Below are positions 46,411-61,400 of a stretch of 64,000 bases of DNA, piece after piece. The notes under the pieces were generated by a model. It had not been told where the DNA came from, did no database searches, and saw only the letters and a list, made by a program, of their open reading frames with translations. Source of the DNA: Zoroaster sp. YZ-2022 (Eukaryota; Echinodermata; Asteroidea; Forcipulatida; Zoroasteridae); assembly GCA_029582265.1 (NCBI GenBank), contig CM055817.1:56803750-56867749 (forward strand). The letters run 5' to 3'. Both the position numbers and the translations under genes were made by a program. The first letter of the stretch is position 1; each line of letters starts with the position of its first letter.

Positions 46411-49400
46411 CATGGATACTGTAGTTTTAATACACTCAGGTTACGTAGACCCTTCACTCCATAAAGATGTAACGTCTTCAGTCTACAAAAAGGAAAACAA
46501 AAAATAATCAAAACTACATCAGAAAAAAGGCAAAACAAAAATAGAAAACTGATAAAGCATAATTTAATTAAATTTAATTTAATGAAAAAACAATGACTCA
46601 GACCAGATCCACATATTGGAGAATGCCCAGAATTGTTCAAGTCACTTCCAACAATTGTAATGAAATTTTGTTTATTTGTGATATGCATTTCCAAAACATT
46701 TATTGAAATATGAAATATGCATTAATATACTACTCAAAACAATTTAGGGAACACCGGATTTTTAACATCAAATAGGTTTGAAATGTTCCATGAACCGGGA
46801 TTTTCATTTGCAATCCCCTCTCTCTTTCAGTAGTCATGTCATGAAATGTGTAATCACTACATGCATCCTTTATCATCTGTTTCATTGTGCAGTTGTTTCT
46901 CATCAATTCTGTGAAACATTGTGTTTATCTGAAATAAATGATCTTGCTTTAACTGAGATTATTCCGGTGTTCCCTAAATTGTTTTGAGTAGTATAATTAC
47001 AAAAAAGGAGAGATGCCTAGTTATACTTACTTCTTACAGTTTTTTAGTAGTTTGATCGTTGCTACCTCTGTGATGTCTTTGCAACAGTTAAAGCGTACTG
47101 AAACCAGGGTCTTGTTGCAGTAATTAGCTAACGCTGATACACTATTGACATAATATGTTGTCAAGATTAAGGTCAAAATTATTAATTGAAAACTATGAAT
47201 TATGTAATAAAGGCATAACAGAAAGATTATATGCAAAACATGATATAACAATGAAGAACTAAACATTATATGACAATGAAGAACTAAACATGATATGACA
47301 ATGAAGAACTAAACATATGACAATGAAGAACTAAACATGATATGACAATGAAGAACTAAACATGATGTGACAATGAAGAACTAAACATGATGTGACAATG
47401 AAGAACTAAACATGATATGACAATGAAGAACCAAACATGATATGACAATGAAGAACTAAACATGATATGACAATGAAGAACTAAACATGACGAATAAAAG
47501 CAAAGAAGTAATGAAGAAGATATAGAATACCCATCCCCCACCCATTATTTCTTTACACATCATACATGTATATACAATTAAAAAATGTTTTACTTTATTT
47601 AAAGAATTCAAGAAACTAAACTACTTTAGTCCAACACCTTCCAACTTCTGCCATCTCAAACTTCCCCTGCCAACAATTTAGTTGTCATAGTTACCTTTTG
47701 TGATCAACACCAGTGGAGCTGACATCAAGGGAGGTCAAATGATGACAACATGTTGCTAGAGAACGTACACCTTCATTGTTTACTTTCTTGCAGCCAGAAA
47801 CATCCAAAGACCTTTCCAAAAAGAAAATATAAAATTTATATTGAATTTAAATTTTTGTCAATTTTATGAAAATATACAGATGCATTTTTTATATATATTT
47901 GTTTACAGTTACACGTACCTGTCAAATACAAATACTTCATAATATACAGTATATGATAATGAAAATGTATGGAGGTCTAATTCAAAACACTAATTATTAT
48001 GATGACTGATGAAATATTATAATCTAGGTTTGAAATGTAAGGCTAATCACTACTACATGTATTTTGCATTTATACTACAGGTCTTTTAGGAGGTAAGCAG
48101 CAAATTCTCTATTTATAAATATTCCCTCCTATAGGTTTAACACTCAAAGACACTCAAAATGTTTATGTCTCTCTGAACTCATTGACTTTGTGCAGTGCAC
48201 TCAAGTACACTCAAAATTTGTATGTAACTCCCAACCCATTGACTTTGTGCAGTGCACTCAAATAAATGCAAGGACATGTGGCTAGGATAGGTCAAACCAA
48301 AACCACTGACAGCTCTGTGTGACTCTGTGGTTTGACCTACCAATTGGCAATGCAACCAAAAATACTCAAGTAACTGTCTGTGGGTGTGGTGCTGACTGGG
48401 TCAAATTTCAGCCTGGGCATAGGAGGGTTTTAATATTGTATCTGCTAAACACAAAAACAATAAAAAACAGATAAAACATAAATAAAAATAGATGTGCCAC
48501 AGGCAGCAAAAGTTAAACAAATGCACCACATCTGAAAGTAAAAAATATATACAATGTATAAACATAACATCTAGAGTTACAGTTTATTAAATATTATAAT
48601 ATTAACCTGTACACAGATAATCAACTGGAACATTATAGACAAGCAATTTAAAGGCACAGTATCATCACAATCAGATCAAACGTTCAACAGGGCATGGAAT
48701 CGGTGTACTAGTGTCTGAAAATTACTGGCTCATTTATGCAGCAGCATATATGACCTTATCATGTGGGGTATTATTTTCAGTCACTGAGTTAAAGGGGCAG
48801 TATCGTCACGATCAGTGCAGACTTTCAACAGGGCATGGAATCGGTGTACTAGTGTCTGAAAATTACTGGCTCATTTATGCCGCAACAACAGTATTATGAC
48901 CTTATCATGTGGGGTATTATTTTCAGTCACTGAGTTAAAGGGGCAGTATCGTCACGATCAGTGCAGACTTTCAACAGGGCATGGAATCGGTGTACTAGTG
49001 TCTGAAAATTACTGGCTCATTTATGCCGCAACAACAGTATTATGACCTTATCATGTGGGGTATTATTTTCAGTCACTGAGTTAAAGGGGCAGTATCGTCA
49101 CGATCAGTGCAGACTTTCAACAGGGCATGGAATCGGTGTACTAGTGTCTGAAAATTACTGGCTCATTTATGCAGCAGCATATATGACCTTATCATGTGGG
49201 GTATTATTTTCAGTCACTGAGTTAAAGGGGCAGTATCGTCACGATCAGGGCATGGAATCGGTGTACTAGTGTCTGAAAATTACTGGCTCATTTATGCAGC
49301 AGCATATATGACCTTATCATGTGGGGTATTATTTTCAGTCACTGAGTTAAAGGGGCAGTATCGTCACGATCAGGGCATGGAATCGGTGTACTAGTGTCTG

Positions 49401-52400
49401 AAAATTACTGGCTCATTTATGCAGCAGCAACAGTATTATGACCTTATCATGTGGGGTATTATTTTCAGTCACTGAGTTAAAGGGGCAGTATCGTCACGAT
49501 CAGTGCAGACTTTCAACAGGGCATGGAATCAGTGTACTAGTGTCTGAAAATTACTGGCTCATTTATGCCGCAACAACAGTATTATGACCTTATCATGTGG
49601 GGTATTATTTTCAGTCACTGAGTTAAAGGGGCAGTATCGTCACGATCAGTGCAGACTTTCAACAGGGCATGGAATCGGTGTACTAGTGTCTGAAAATTAC
49701 TGGCTCATTTATGCAGCAGCATATATGACCTTATCATGTGGGGTATTATTTTCAGTCACTGAGTTAAAGGGGCAGTATCGTCACGATCAGTGCAGACTTT
49801 CAACAGGGCATGGAATCGGTGTACTAGTGTCTGAAAATTACTGGCTCATTTATGCCGCAACAACAGTATTATGACCTTATCATGTGGGGTATTATTTTCA
49901 GTCACTGAGTTAAAGGGGCAGTATCGTCACGATCAGTGCAGACTTTCAACAGGGCATGGAATCAGTGTACTAGTGTCTGAAAATTACTGGCTCATTTATG
50001 CAACAGCAGTATTATGACCTTATCATGTGGTGTATTATTTTCAGTCACTGAGTTAAAGGGGCAGTATCGTCACGATCAGTGCAGACTTTCAACAGGGCAT
50101 GGAATCAGTGTACTAGTGTCTGAAAATTACTGGCTCATTTATGCCGCAACAACAGTATTATGACCTTATCATGTGGGGTATTATTTTCAGTCACTGAGTT
50201 AAAGGGGCAGTATCGTCACGATCAGTGCAGACTTTCAACAGGGCATGGAATCGGTGTACTAGTGTCTGAAAATTACTGGCTCATTTATATGCAGCAACAG
50301 TATTATGACCTTATCATGTGGGGTATTATTTTCAGTCACTGAGTTAAAGGGCAGTATCGTCACGATCAGTGCAGACTTTCAACAGGGCATGGAATCGGTG
50401 TACTAGTGTCTGAAAATTACTGGCTCATTTATGCGCAACAACAGTATTATGACCTTATCATGTGGGGTATTATTTTCAGTCACTGAGTTAAAGGGGCAGT
50501 ATCGTCACGATCAGTGCAGACTTTCAACAGGGCATGGAATCGGTGTACTAGTGTCTGAAAATTACTGGCTCATTTATGCAGCAACAGTATTATGACCTTA
50601 TCATGTGGGGTATTATTTTCAGTCACTGAGTTAAAGGGCAGTATCGTCACGATCAGTGCAGACTTTCAACAGGGCATGGAATCAGTGTACTAGTGTCTGA
50701 AAATTACTGGCTCATTTATGCCAGCAACAACAGTATTATGACCTTATCATGTGGGGTATTATTTTCAGTCACTGAGTTAAAGGGGCAGTATCGTCACGAT
50801 CAGTGCAGACTTTCAACAGGGCATGGAATCAGTGTACTAGTGTCTGAAAATTACTGGCTCATTTATGCCGCAACAACAGTATTATGACCTTATCATGTGG
50901 GGTATTATTTTCAGTCACTGAGTTAAAGGGGCAGTATCGTCACGATCAGTGCAGACTTTCAACAGGGCATGGAATCGGTGTACTAGTGTCTGAAAATTAC
51001 TGGCTCATTTATGCCGCAACAACAGTATTATGACCTTATCATGTGGGGTATTATTTTCAGTCACTGAGTTAAAGGGGCAGTATCGTCACGATCAGTGCAG
51101 ACTTTCAACAGGGCATGGAATCGGTGTACTAGTGTCTGAAAATTACTGGCTCATTTATGCAGCAGCAACAGCATTATGACCTTATCATGTGGGGTATTAT
51201 TTTCAGTCACTGAGTTAAAGGGGCAGTATCGTCACGATCAGTGCAGACTTTCAACAGGGCATGGAATCGGTGTACTAGTGTCTGAAAATTACTGGCTCAT
51301 TTATGCAGCAGCAACAGTATTATGACCTTATCATGTGGGGTATTATTTTCAGTCACTGAGTTAAAGGGGCAGTATCGTCACGATCAGTGCAGACTTTCAA
51401 CAGGGCATGGAATCAGTGTACTAGTGTCTGAAAATTACTGGCTCATTTATGCAGCAGCAACAGTATTATGACCTTATCATGTGGGGTATTATTTTCAGTC
51501 ACTGAGTTAAAGGGGCAGTATCGTCACGATCAGTGCAGACTTTCAACAGGGCATGGAATCGGTGTACTAGTGTCTGAAAATTACTGGCTCATTTATGCCG
51601 CAACAACAGTATTATGACCTTATCATGTGGGGTATTATTTTCAGTCACTGAGTTAAAGCAGTATCGTCACGATCAGTGCAGACTTTCAACAGGGCATGGA
51701 ATCAGTGTACTAGTGTCTGAAAATTACTGGCTCATTTATGCCAGCAGCATGACCTTATAATTTGGGGTATTATTTTCTGTCACTGTGTTTATGGGGCTGT
51801 ATCGTCACGATCAGTGCAGACTTTCAACAGGGCATGGAATCGGTGTACTAGTGTCTGAAAATTACTGGCTCATTTATGCAGCAGCATTATGACCTTATCA
51901 TGTGGGGTATTATTTTCAGTCACTGAGTTAAAGGGCAGTATCGTCACGATCAGTGCAGACTTTCAACAGGGCATGGAATCGGTGTACTAGTGTCTGAAAA
52001 TTACTGGCTCATTTATGCCGCAACAACAGTATTATGACCTTATCATGTGGGGTATTATTTTCAGTCACTGAGTTAAAGGGGCAGTATCGTCACGATCAGT
52101 GCAGACTTTCAACAGGGCATGGAATCGGTGTACTAGTGTCTGAAAATTACTGGCTCATTTATGCCGCAACAACAGTATTATGACCTTATCATGTGGGGTA
52201 TTATTTTCAGTCACTGAGTTAAAGGGCAGTATCGTCACGATCAGTGCAGACTTTCAACAGGGCATGGAATCGGTGTACTAGTGTCTGAAAATTACTGGCT
52301 CATTTATGCCGCAACAACAGTATTATGACCTTATCATGTGGGGTATTATTTTCAGTCACTGAGTTAAAGGGGCAGTATCGTCACGATCAGTGCAGACTTT

Positions 52401-55400
52401 CAACAGGGCATGGAATCGGTGTACTAGTGTCTGAAAATTACTGGCTCATTTATGCCGCAACAACAGTATTATGACCTTATCATGTGGGGTATTATTTTCA
52501 GTCACTGAGTTAAAGGGGCAGTATCGTCACGATCAGTGCAGACTTTCAACAGGGCATGGAATCAGTGTACTAGTGTCTGAAAATTACTGGCTCATTTATG
52601 CAGCAGCAACAGTATTATGACCTTATCATGTGGGGTATTATTTTCAGTCACTGAGTTAAAGGGGCAGTATCGTCACGATCAGTGCAGACTTTCAACAGGG
52701 CATGGAATCAGTGTACTAGTGTCTGAAAATTACTGGCTCATTTATGCCGCAACAACAGTATTATGACCTTATCATGTGGGGTATTATTTTCAGTCACTGA
52801 GTTAAAGGGGCAGTATCGTCACGATCAGTGCAGACTTTCAACAGGGCATGGAATCAGTGTACTAGTGTCTGAAAATTACTGGCTCATTTATGCCGCAACA
52901 ACAGTATTATGACCTTATCATGTGGGGTATTATTTTCAGTCACTGAGTTAAAGGGGCAGTATCGTCACGATCAGTGCAGACTTTCAACAGGGCATGGAAT
53001 CGGTGTACTAGTGTCTGAAAATTACTGGCTCATTTATGCCGCAACAACAGTATTATGACCTTATCATGTGGGGTATTATTTTCAGTCACTGAGTTAAAGG
53101 GGCAGTATCGTCACGATCAGTGCAGACTTTCAACAGGGCATGGAATCGTGTACTAGTGTCTGAAAATTACTGGCTCATTTATGCCGCAACAACAGTATTA
53201 TGACCTTATCATGTGGGGTATTATTTTCAGTCACTGAGTTAAAGGGCAGTATCGTCACGATCAGTGCAGACTTTCAACAGGGCATGGAATCAGTGTACTA
53301 GTGTCTGAAAATTACTGGCTCATTTATGCCGCAACAACAGTATTATGACCTTATCATGTGGGGTATTATTTTCAGTCACTGAGTTAAAGGGGCAGTATCG
53401 TCACGATCAGTGCAGACTTTCAACAGGGCATGGAATCGTGTACTAGTGTCTGAAAATTACTGGCTCATTTATGCCGCAACAACAGTATTATGACCTTATC
53501 ATGTGGGGTATTATTTTCAGTCACTGAGTTAAAGGGCAGTATCGTCACGATCAGTGCAGACTTTCAACAGGGCATGGAATCGGTGTACTAGTGTCTGAAA
53601 ATCACTGGCTCATTTATGCCGCAACAACAGTATTATGACCTTATCATGTGGGGTATTATTTTCAGTCACTGAGTTAAAGGTGCAGTATCGTCACGATCAG
53701 TGCAGACTTTCAACAGGGCATGGAATCGGTGTACTAGTGTCTGAAAATTACTGGCTCATTTATGCCGCAACAACAGTATTATGACCTTATCATGTGGGGT
53801 ATTATTTTCAGTCACTGAGTTAAAGGGGCAGTATCGTCACGATCAGTGCAGACTTTCAACAGGGCATGGAATCGGTGTACTAGTGTCTGAAAATTACTGG
53901 CTCATTTATGCCGCAACAACAGTATTATGACCTTATCATGTGGGGTATTATTTTCAGTCACTGAGTTAAAGGGGCAGTATCGTCACGATCAGTGCAGACT
54001 TTCAACAGGGCATGGAATCAGTGTACTAGTGTCTGAAAATTACTGGCTCATTTATGCCGCAACAACAGTATTATGACCTTATCATGTGGGGTATTATTTT
54101 CAGTCACTGAGTTAAAGGGGCAGTATCGTCACGATCAGTGCAGACTTTCAACAGGGCATGGAATCGGTGTACTACTAGTGTCTGAAAATTACTGGCTCAT
54201 TTATGCAGCAACAACAGTATTATGACCTTATCATGTGGGGTATTATTTTCAGTCACTGAGTTAAAGGGGCAGTATCGTCACGATCAGTGCAGACTTTCAA
54301 CAGGGCATGGAATCGGTGTACTAGTGTCTGAAAATTACTGGCTCATTTATGCCGCAACAACAGTATTATGACCTTATCATGTGGGGTATTATTTTCAGTC
54401 ACTGAGTTAAAGGGGCAGTATCGTCACGATCAGTGCCGACTTTCAACAGGGCATGGAATCAGTGTACTAGTGTCTGAAAATCACTGGCTCATTTATGCCG
54501 CAACAACAGTATTATGACCTTATCATGTGGGGTATTATTTTCAGTCACTGAGTTAAAGGGGCAGTATCGTCACGATCAGTGCAGACTTTCAACAGGGCAT
54601 GGAATCGGTGTACTAGTGTCTGAAAATTACTGGCTCATTTATGCCGCAACAACAGTATTATGACCTTATCATGTGGGGTATTATTTTCAGTCACTGAGTT
54701 AAAGGGGCAGTATCGTCACGATCAGTGCAGACTTTCAACAGGGCATGGAATCAGTGTACTAGTGTCTGAAAATTACTGGCTCATTTATGCCGCAACAACA
54801 GTATTATGACCTTATCATGTGGGGTATTATTTTCAGTCACTGAGTTAAAGGGGCAGTATCGTCACGATCAGTGCAGACTTTCAACAGGGCATGGAATCGG
54901 TGTACTACTAGTGTCTGAAAATTACTGGCTCATTTATGCCGCAACAACAGTATTATGACCTTATCATGTGGGGTATTATTTTCAGTCACTGAGTTAATCT
55001 AAAACTAGCATTCTGATTCCATGCCCTGTTGATCATGACGATATTGTCATTTTAATGTAATGTATATGTGCCTCAGATTCTAATATAAGCATTTGTACTT
55101 AGAGAAGTTTATAACCAGATATCAATTTAACAAATTATTATCTTAAAGTATACTTGGTATAAGATTGATAGAAATATTAATAATCCTGATAATTTATTCT
55201 GTCTGAACTGCTTTCATCTAAAAGAAAACAAATTCCTGAAGGCAACTTTTTGTAAAACATAAAACCAGCAACAAACATTTAAGATTTTTGTCATTATTTT
55301 CTCAAAAGTGTAATGAAGGTTTAACATTGCATGCTTTTATATTTTATTTTGATATATTTCTTGAAAATGAAAGAGTTGAAGTGAACATGTGTTTCTTAAT

Positions 55401-58400
55401 ACCAAGATTGTACATTCCCTTTCATTATGTGTAAATATTATAGCTAATAATGATGACAATTGATACATTATGTCCTCAAGCAAACCCAATCCATTACAAA
55501 TCCTCCTCAGTCTTGCCATCTCCACATTTATTAATTTTAATGATTTAAATTTTTGATGTATTTTTTGTGTGCTTTTAGAATGGTTGTGGAGAGAAATAAA
55601 ATAATAATAATAGCTGAAATGTACCTGATTGTAGAGAGATAAGTAGCGATCTCAATAATAGCTGCATTGGTGATGTTAGTACAATTAGCTAAAACAAGAG
55701 TCATCAATCTCTTACAGTTCCTGACTATCTTCCTTACACACGTATCTCTTATCTACAATAAAACATAAGGTGCATTACATTTCCTCTGTATCACCTACTG
55801 TAACAAACACCAAGGTTAAAGTTTTTGAGGCTTTGCATGATGCAGTATTGTTATTGGTTACGGGGTGTTACCTACTTAATTTGCACTTTTTGTTTTCATT
55901 TCAGGGTGGCAAACAAAGGAGAACACACAACAACAAAAAGGGGGTGCACTGCAACGAAAAAAGGTCACATATGAAAATGTAGTGTAAGAAGGGGAACACA
56001 CGCCCCACGCCCCCTCCCCCCGCCGGAACTCTCCTGGAACCCCTTATAGTATCATTAAAGAGTATTCACCTGTTTGCAGCCTCGTAGATCTAGATGTTTA
56101 AGATTTCTCAAATGACTTGCAAGTTGGGTTATACAGTCATCAGTCACCTGTCAAAGAACAAATAACACTTTCTTTAGGCCCAGCAAGCATACACATTGTT
56201 TTTTTTCTCTAAAGTGGACAAACGTATGTTAAACATCCATATAATTGCCTACACAGATCTGTTACCTGTACAATCTCATCTTGTCTTCTTGATAATCAGT
56301 CAGGTGGGACATTACTTGTTTTATTGTAAAGGATGATTATTTGTCTGCTGCTCGACAATAACAAGTTATTATGAAACAAAACGAGGTCATCAGCATGCTT
56401 TCACTTTCTTTTTGGTTATAAATATCACACACTTAAACACCTTAATTGGTTTGAAAACATCTATATCATGTTGTTTTGCTATTTCCAGGGCTTTGCTATT
56501 TTCAAACGCTGATACTACTTGAGCCAATTAGGGCACAAATGATGTACAGTGAAATAGCCAAATTAAGCTATCTATCAGTTCCAATAAAATATGATTATTT
56601 GAAGCTCAATAATTCCCCAACCGACAGCTGTCAATAAAAATCATTATTTACAGAATCGTTATTTATTACAAGCTTGTTAACCCTCCTACAATTAGTGCAA
56701 TTTTTGAAACAACCCATTCAGGACACTCCAAGCCATTAGCTGTTGCCAGTGGCCTCCTATGGTTACCCTTCTGTGCACTGTCAAACCACTGAGATTGCAG
56801 TGTAAGGTGGTCTCCCATCGATACATTGCAGGCCATACTAATATGTTCAAACATTTACAGTGGCCTTGGGTGGCACACAGTTGATTTTGTAAGATTACTT
56901 GAAAAGGACAGCAGGCTTGTACATGTATGTACTGAAGGTTGCTCAAGAGCAGAATTTTGTGGATCGGCGTGGCCTCCATGTGTGGGAGGATTTTTTAATT
57001 AAAGAGCACAATTGTGTACAAGTATTATGTATACAACTCATTGGATCTGATACAAGGTTATCCATCAAATGACACATACTTCTAGGCATAGGCCAACCTG
57101 ATGCAGATCACATAACATAAAGCTTATGTAATAAGATTTAAGGTTTTACATGGTGGAGTACTGATATCGTTTCGGTTTGCGGTAACACCATGTGTTTATC
57201 TCAACTATCGCTGACTGAAGTAACAGGTTCTGAAAAGAACCTTATCATACAACTCGTATCTCGACTGCCGCTAAATGAGATTATGGGTAACTGAGCACCA
57301 CTTAGTTGGTGGATACGTGCGCTATATAAATCCACACATTATTATTATTATTAACTTGTTTCTCATTTTTAGCAACTATAAAGTGAGAATGTAGTTCAGG
57401 GAGAACCATGGGGACTTCACGGGGTCTTCTCTACATTTTGATTAGCCTGCTCTAGTCTTTGTCAGGAGAAAGCTTATGTTAACATAAAGTTTATTATCTT
57501 ATCAGGTGAATTCTTTATTTATTTATTTTACTAATTTCATTACACTTCATTTACTTGTACAATACAATTAAAAATTCTACAAACAAAAATATAAATAAAT
57601 TGGCATGATTGAGACTTTTTATTTGTACAGATAACACTGGTCAACAATTTTTTTAAAGTTGTCTGCTTCGGAGATAAAATGTGCTATTTATTATGGATTT
57701 TGATGTGCTGAATTCAAATATGACAATTAAAATTGCTGATTGGCTACTGTTTCCAAGATATTTAAGTTTTTACATTTTACGTACTATGTATATGGTGTAC
57801 ATAGCAGATTTTTAATCATGAATTATCATACGCTATTCCCATACGTGTACACATGTACATGTAGATCTTGAAAACTAGAGCCAATCAACAATTTTAAGCA
57901 TCATTTCCATTCTCAGTGACCCATAATTAGTCAAGTTTGACTTCATTTGTTTCGGAAGCATTTTGGCTGTAGACCAGTGTAATCATCCCGGTAATGTGCT
58001 GCTGCAACCATTCCTAGATTCCAGAAGAAAACTTCATTAGTAATGTAGAAAAATACAAGAAATCAAGAACTGAAAGGTAACAGGTGCTCCTAGCAACTTA
58101 AATAGATTAAAAATTTTCTAAAAATAATGGTGAAAATATGATACTGCTCCTGGCTCTTTACGCACTTAAGGTGCTTCGGTGACCGTAATGCTTTAGTGCA
58201 TGAATTGAATACACTGTCCCTCATTGGGTTTATTCAACTGTTAGACTAAAAAATAATTGTGTTTCCTTAAACTGAACGAAACTATTGGTTGGGTAGATAG
58301 GAAAAGACCTTTTCCCCAAAACAAATGTACTGCCAAAAATGCTACTTCGGTATAAATTATTATAATCAATGTTATGCACTGATCCATGAGGCCTCCCCAA

Positions 58401-61400
58401 AATATAAGTGTGTTTTCTATTACACTGGACAGGTGGGTATACCAACAAAAAAAACAATTTTACCCCAACCTGTTTTCAATCAATTTAAGTGATGGATATA
58501 AAAAAATATCAAATTTATATATCAAAGAAATCTCTTTGTGGATAATTGGACTATTAAGTTAAAAACTAGCTGGCTAACAAGGGAAACTACAATATATTAT
58601 ACATGCAGTTGTATATGTACATGTAGTTTAGGACAGTTAATAATATAACAATATATGTAGAACAAAATAGAAATAGCAAAAGTCTCAGGAAAACTTGCTT
58701 TAATGGCCTTATGTTTCAAGCCATAGAGCAGTCTTTGAGAAGCACTCTACCGGGAATGAAATGTCAGACCACTTGGTACTATTTTTACATTTATACATTT
58801 TTACATTTGGTTGATTAGCCCTATATGCGCTGTAATGGCAGCAATTGAGCTGTATACTCCCCAGGGAGTTGAGATGGTTTCAGGAATGATTTATGAGCCT
58901 TATGAGCAGGGGTAATGATATACATGTAATGCACCTTGAGCACCACTTAGTTGGTGGATACGTGCGCTATATAAGTCCACACATTATTATTATTATTATT
59001 ATTATATAACAGATCTTTGCAATGGCTAAATCTTTATTTATAAATTGAAGATTTTTATAAATGTGACCCGCTCTGTGAAAATGAGTCACAAGTCGCAAAT
59101 TTGACAAATATACATTTCTATGTAGCTGGAAAGAGTACGTCATCAGCTTTAATTTGGTATTATGTTAGATGTGTGTGGCATATTGCATTATGGAGATATG
59201 GCATTTGTAATAATCAATAGTGTGCATAATTACGAAAAAAAATTGTTAGGAAAACAAGCATTCAAATGAAAACAAATGACATATTTGAAACAAAGTACTC
59301 ACAAAAATCATTGATTTTAATATTTTATTGATTGAAATTGACGTTTATGTAAAAAATATTAAGAAAATTTAGATCCTAATAATGTCAAAAAACATGATAA
59401 CCAAAAATCAGATGTTAAAAAAAAAAAAAACACCCTCTCAACTTTTCATCGCCCATTACATGTAAACGCATGGTGCGACATGTGACTCATTTTCACAGAG
59501 CGGGTCACAAATGTCAAGTAACAGTAAGGCATATTAGATGTATTTTGGTCCGGAACAGATCATCAAGCAATAAGCACGGTACAAATGATACTTTTCTGGC
59601 TAGTTATTTGGAAAATCAAATGAAATTCCTAACAGAGGCAGATCCAGGGTTTACAAATAATGTAATTTTGTTTCACAGCAATAAATCTTGGATCCACTGA
59701 TAATGCTTCTTAATTTAGAATGAAAAACTAACGTTTGGTTTTAAATCAGCATTTCTTTATATAGTGAAGACAGATTTAATCATGGCTATTTCTGCTTGTA
59801 ATTACCTGTCTCTCTGAGTATGTGATGTTGATTTAACCAATTCACTATCTATCTATAATAATGTTTATTTAGTATTTGATTTATTGCAGACGCAGGGGAA
59901 ATTTTGTTCATATATAGTGTACTCTGAGATCATTGAACTCAAATTACACATTGTAAAGAGTTGGACATTGTTGGGCCGTTGTTGGGATTTAAGGGGCCCC
60001 TGAAGCCCACGTTTTTAATTTTGCCATTCTATGAGATGTGGAGAGGGTCGGCAACAGTGGTGACAGGCTCCGTGGTGACAGGCTCCGTGGTGACAGGCTC
60101 CGTGGTGGATCTTAGGGGAAATATTTTGTATTTCTTCTTATTTAACCCTCCTACTACTACAAGAGTCAAAATGTTGAAATACTTCCCAAGGTACATCTAG
60201 TGCACTATCTAGTCAAACACTGTCAAACCTTACGTGTAGTAAGTACATTTACAGGTCAAAATGAATCGACCGTTTTTGACTGGTAAAAGCATTGTCTAGT
60301 ATTGTTCAGGGTGGTCAAAATGACAGTAAAGACCAGTCAAAAAATGCCCCTGTGTGCACATTTGGGTCAACAGTCAAAACAGGCAGTTGACTGGTTTTTA
60401 GTGCAGCTAGAGTAGGAGGGTTAATGGATATTTATCTATATAGATTAAATTTGGCACCTTTGAAAAATGATGTTTGACTGAAAGGTCTCTCATGTTAATT
60501 ACATAAAATAATAAATAAAACAATTACAAACAGCAATTATGGTAAAGTGTCTTGCCCCAGGACACAATTACAATTATTGTGGCCAGGATTGAAATCCATC
60601 TTAAGAAAAGGCACTCACATCAATAATGTATTGTCTTTAATAGACTTACCTTGTAGCACTGTCCAATATTGAGGGTATGAAGATGACAACATTCCTTACC
60701 AATCAACTGGAGAGTCTCAGGGGACAATTGAAGACATCCAAGAACCTCTAGAACATAAAGACTGTAAATAAAATAACAAAGACTGTGGTGATTAAGAGTC
60801 TCAGATGAAAAATCAAAAGCCAAATATCTTTTAGGAAGATTTGTTGAAGCACAAAATCAGTTCACTAATAATGACCTGTAAATAATGAGTTAAATAGTCA
60901 AGCTACTTGTTCTGTTCCAAAATATTTTATATACTCATTGGAGAATTGACATGGTGCTGCTGCAACCATTCCTATATTATACTTCCACCATTCAAAGCTT
61001 CAAACCTTATTTAACTAACTATCTGTTTAAAACAAAGATATTGATGTTTATCATATTTTATTGATTACATTTTACACAGTACATGTATACACATAGAGTA
61101 TGCCCGCCAGCACATGGCCGGAGACATCTGGAGTGGCAACAAAAAGGGGGCACACTAAATCAATAATGGAAAAAAATTGGAAAAAAATTGGAATAAAATT
61201 GGAAAATAAAATTGGAAAATAAAATTGGAAGATAAAAATTGAAAATACATTGGCAATTTTGAATTCTTTGACATGGTTGCTTTTCTTTAAAGCTTTCTTG
61301 TCGACCCCTTGATCTGCAAATGTGCACATGGGAATTGTTGGAAATTTGTTCTAATATAAGGTTGAAGATCATTTGACTGTTGAAGATCCAACATATTAAA

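Noticed and set aside
48711..50887. Several 60-96-residue repeated frames
   Set aside because: They are translations of the 146-bp satellite monomer, and small indels between monomers break them at random.
56692..56979. 95-residue minus-strand frame in an LRR-gene intron
   Set aside because: No LRR features and no matching splice phase with the neighbouring exons. The CCCTCCTACA near 56681 hinted at a second piggyBac-type MITE, but no matching far end was found.
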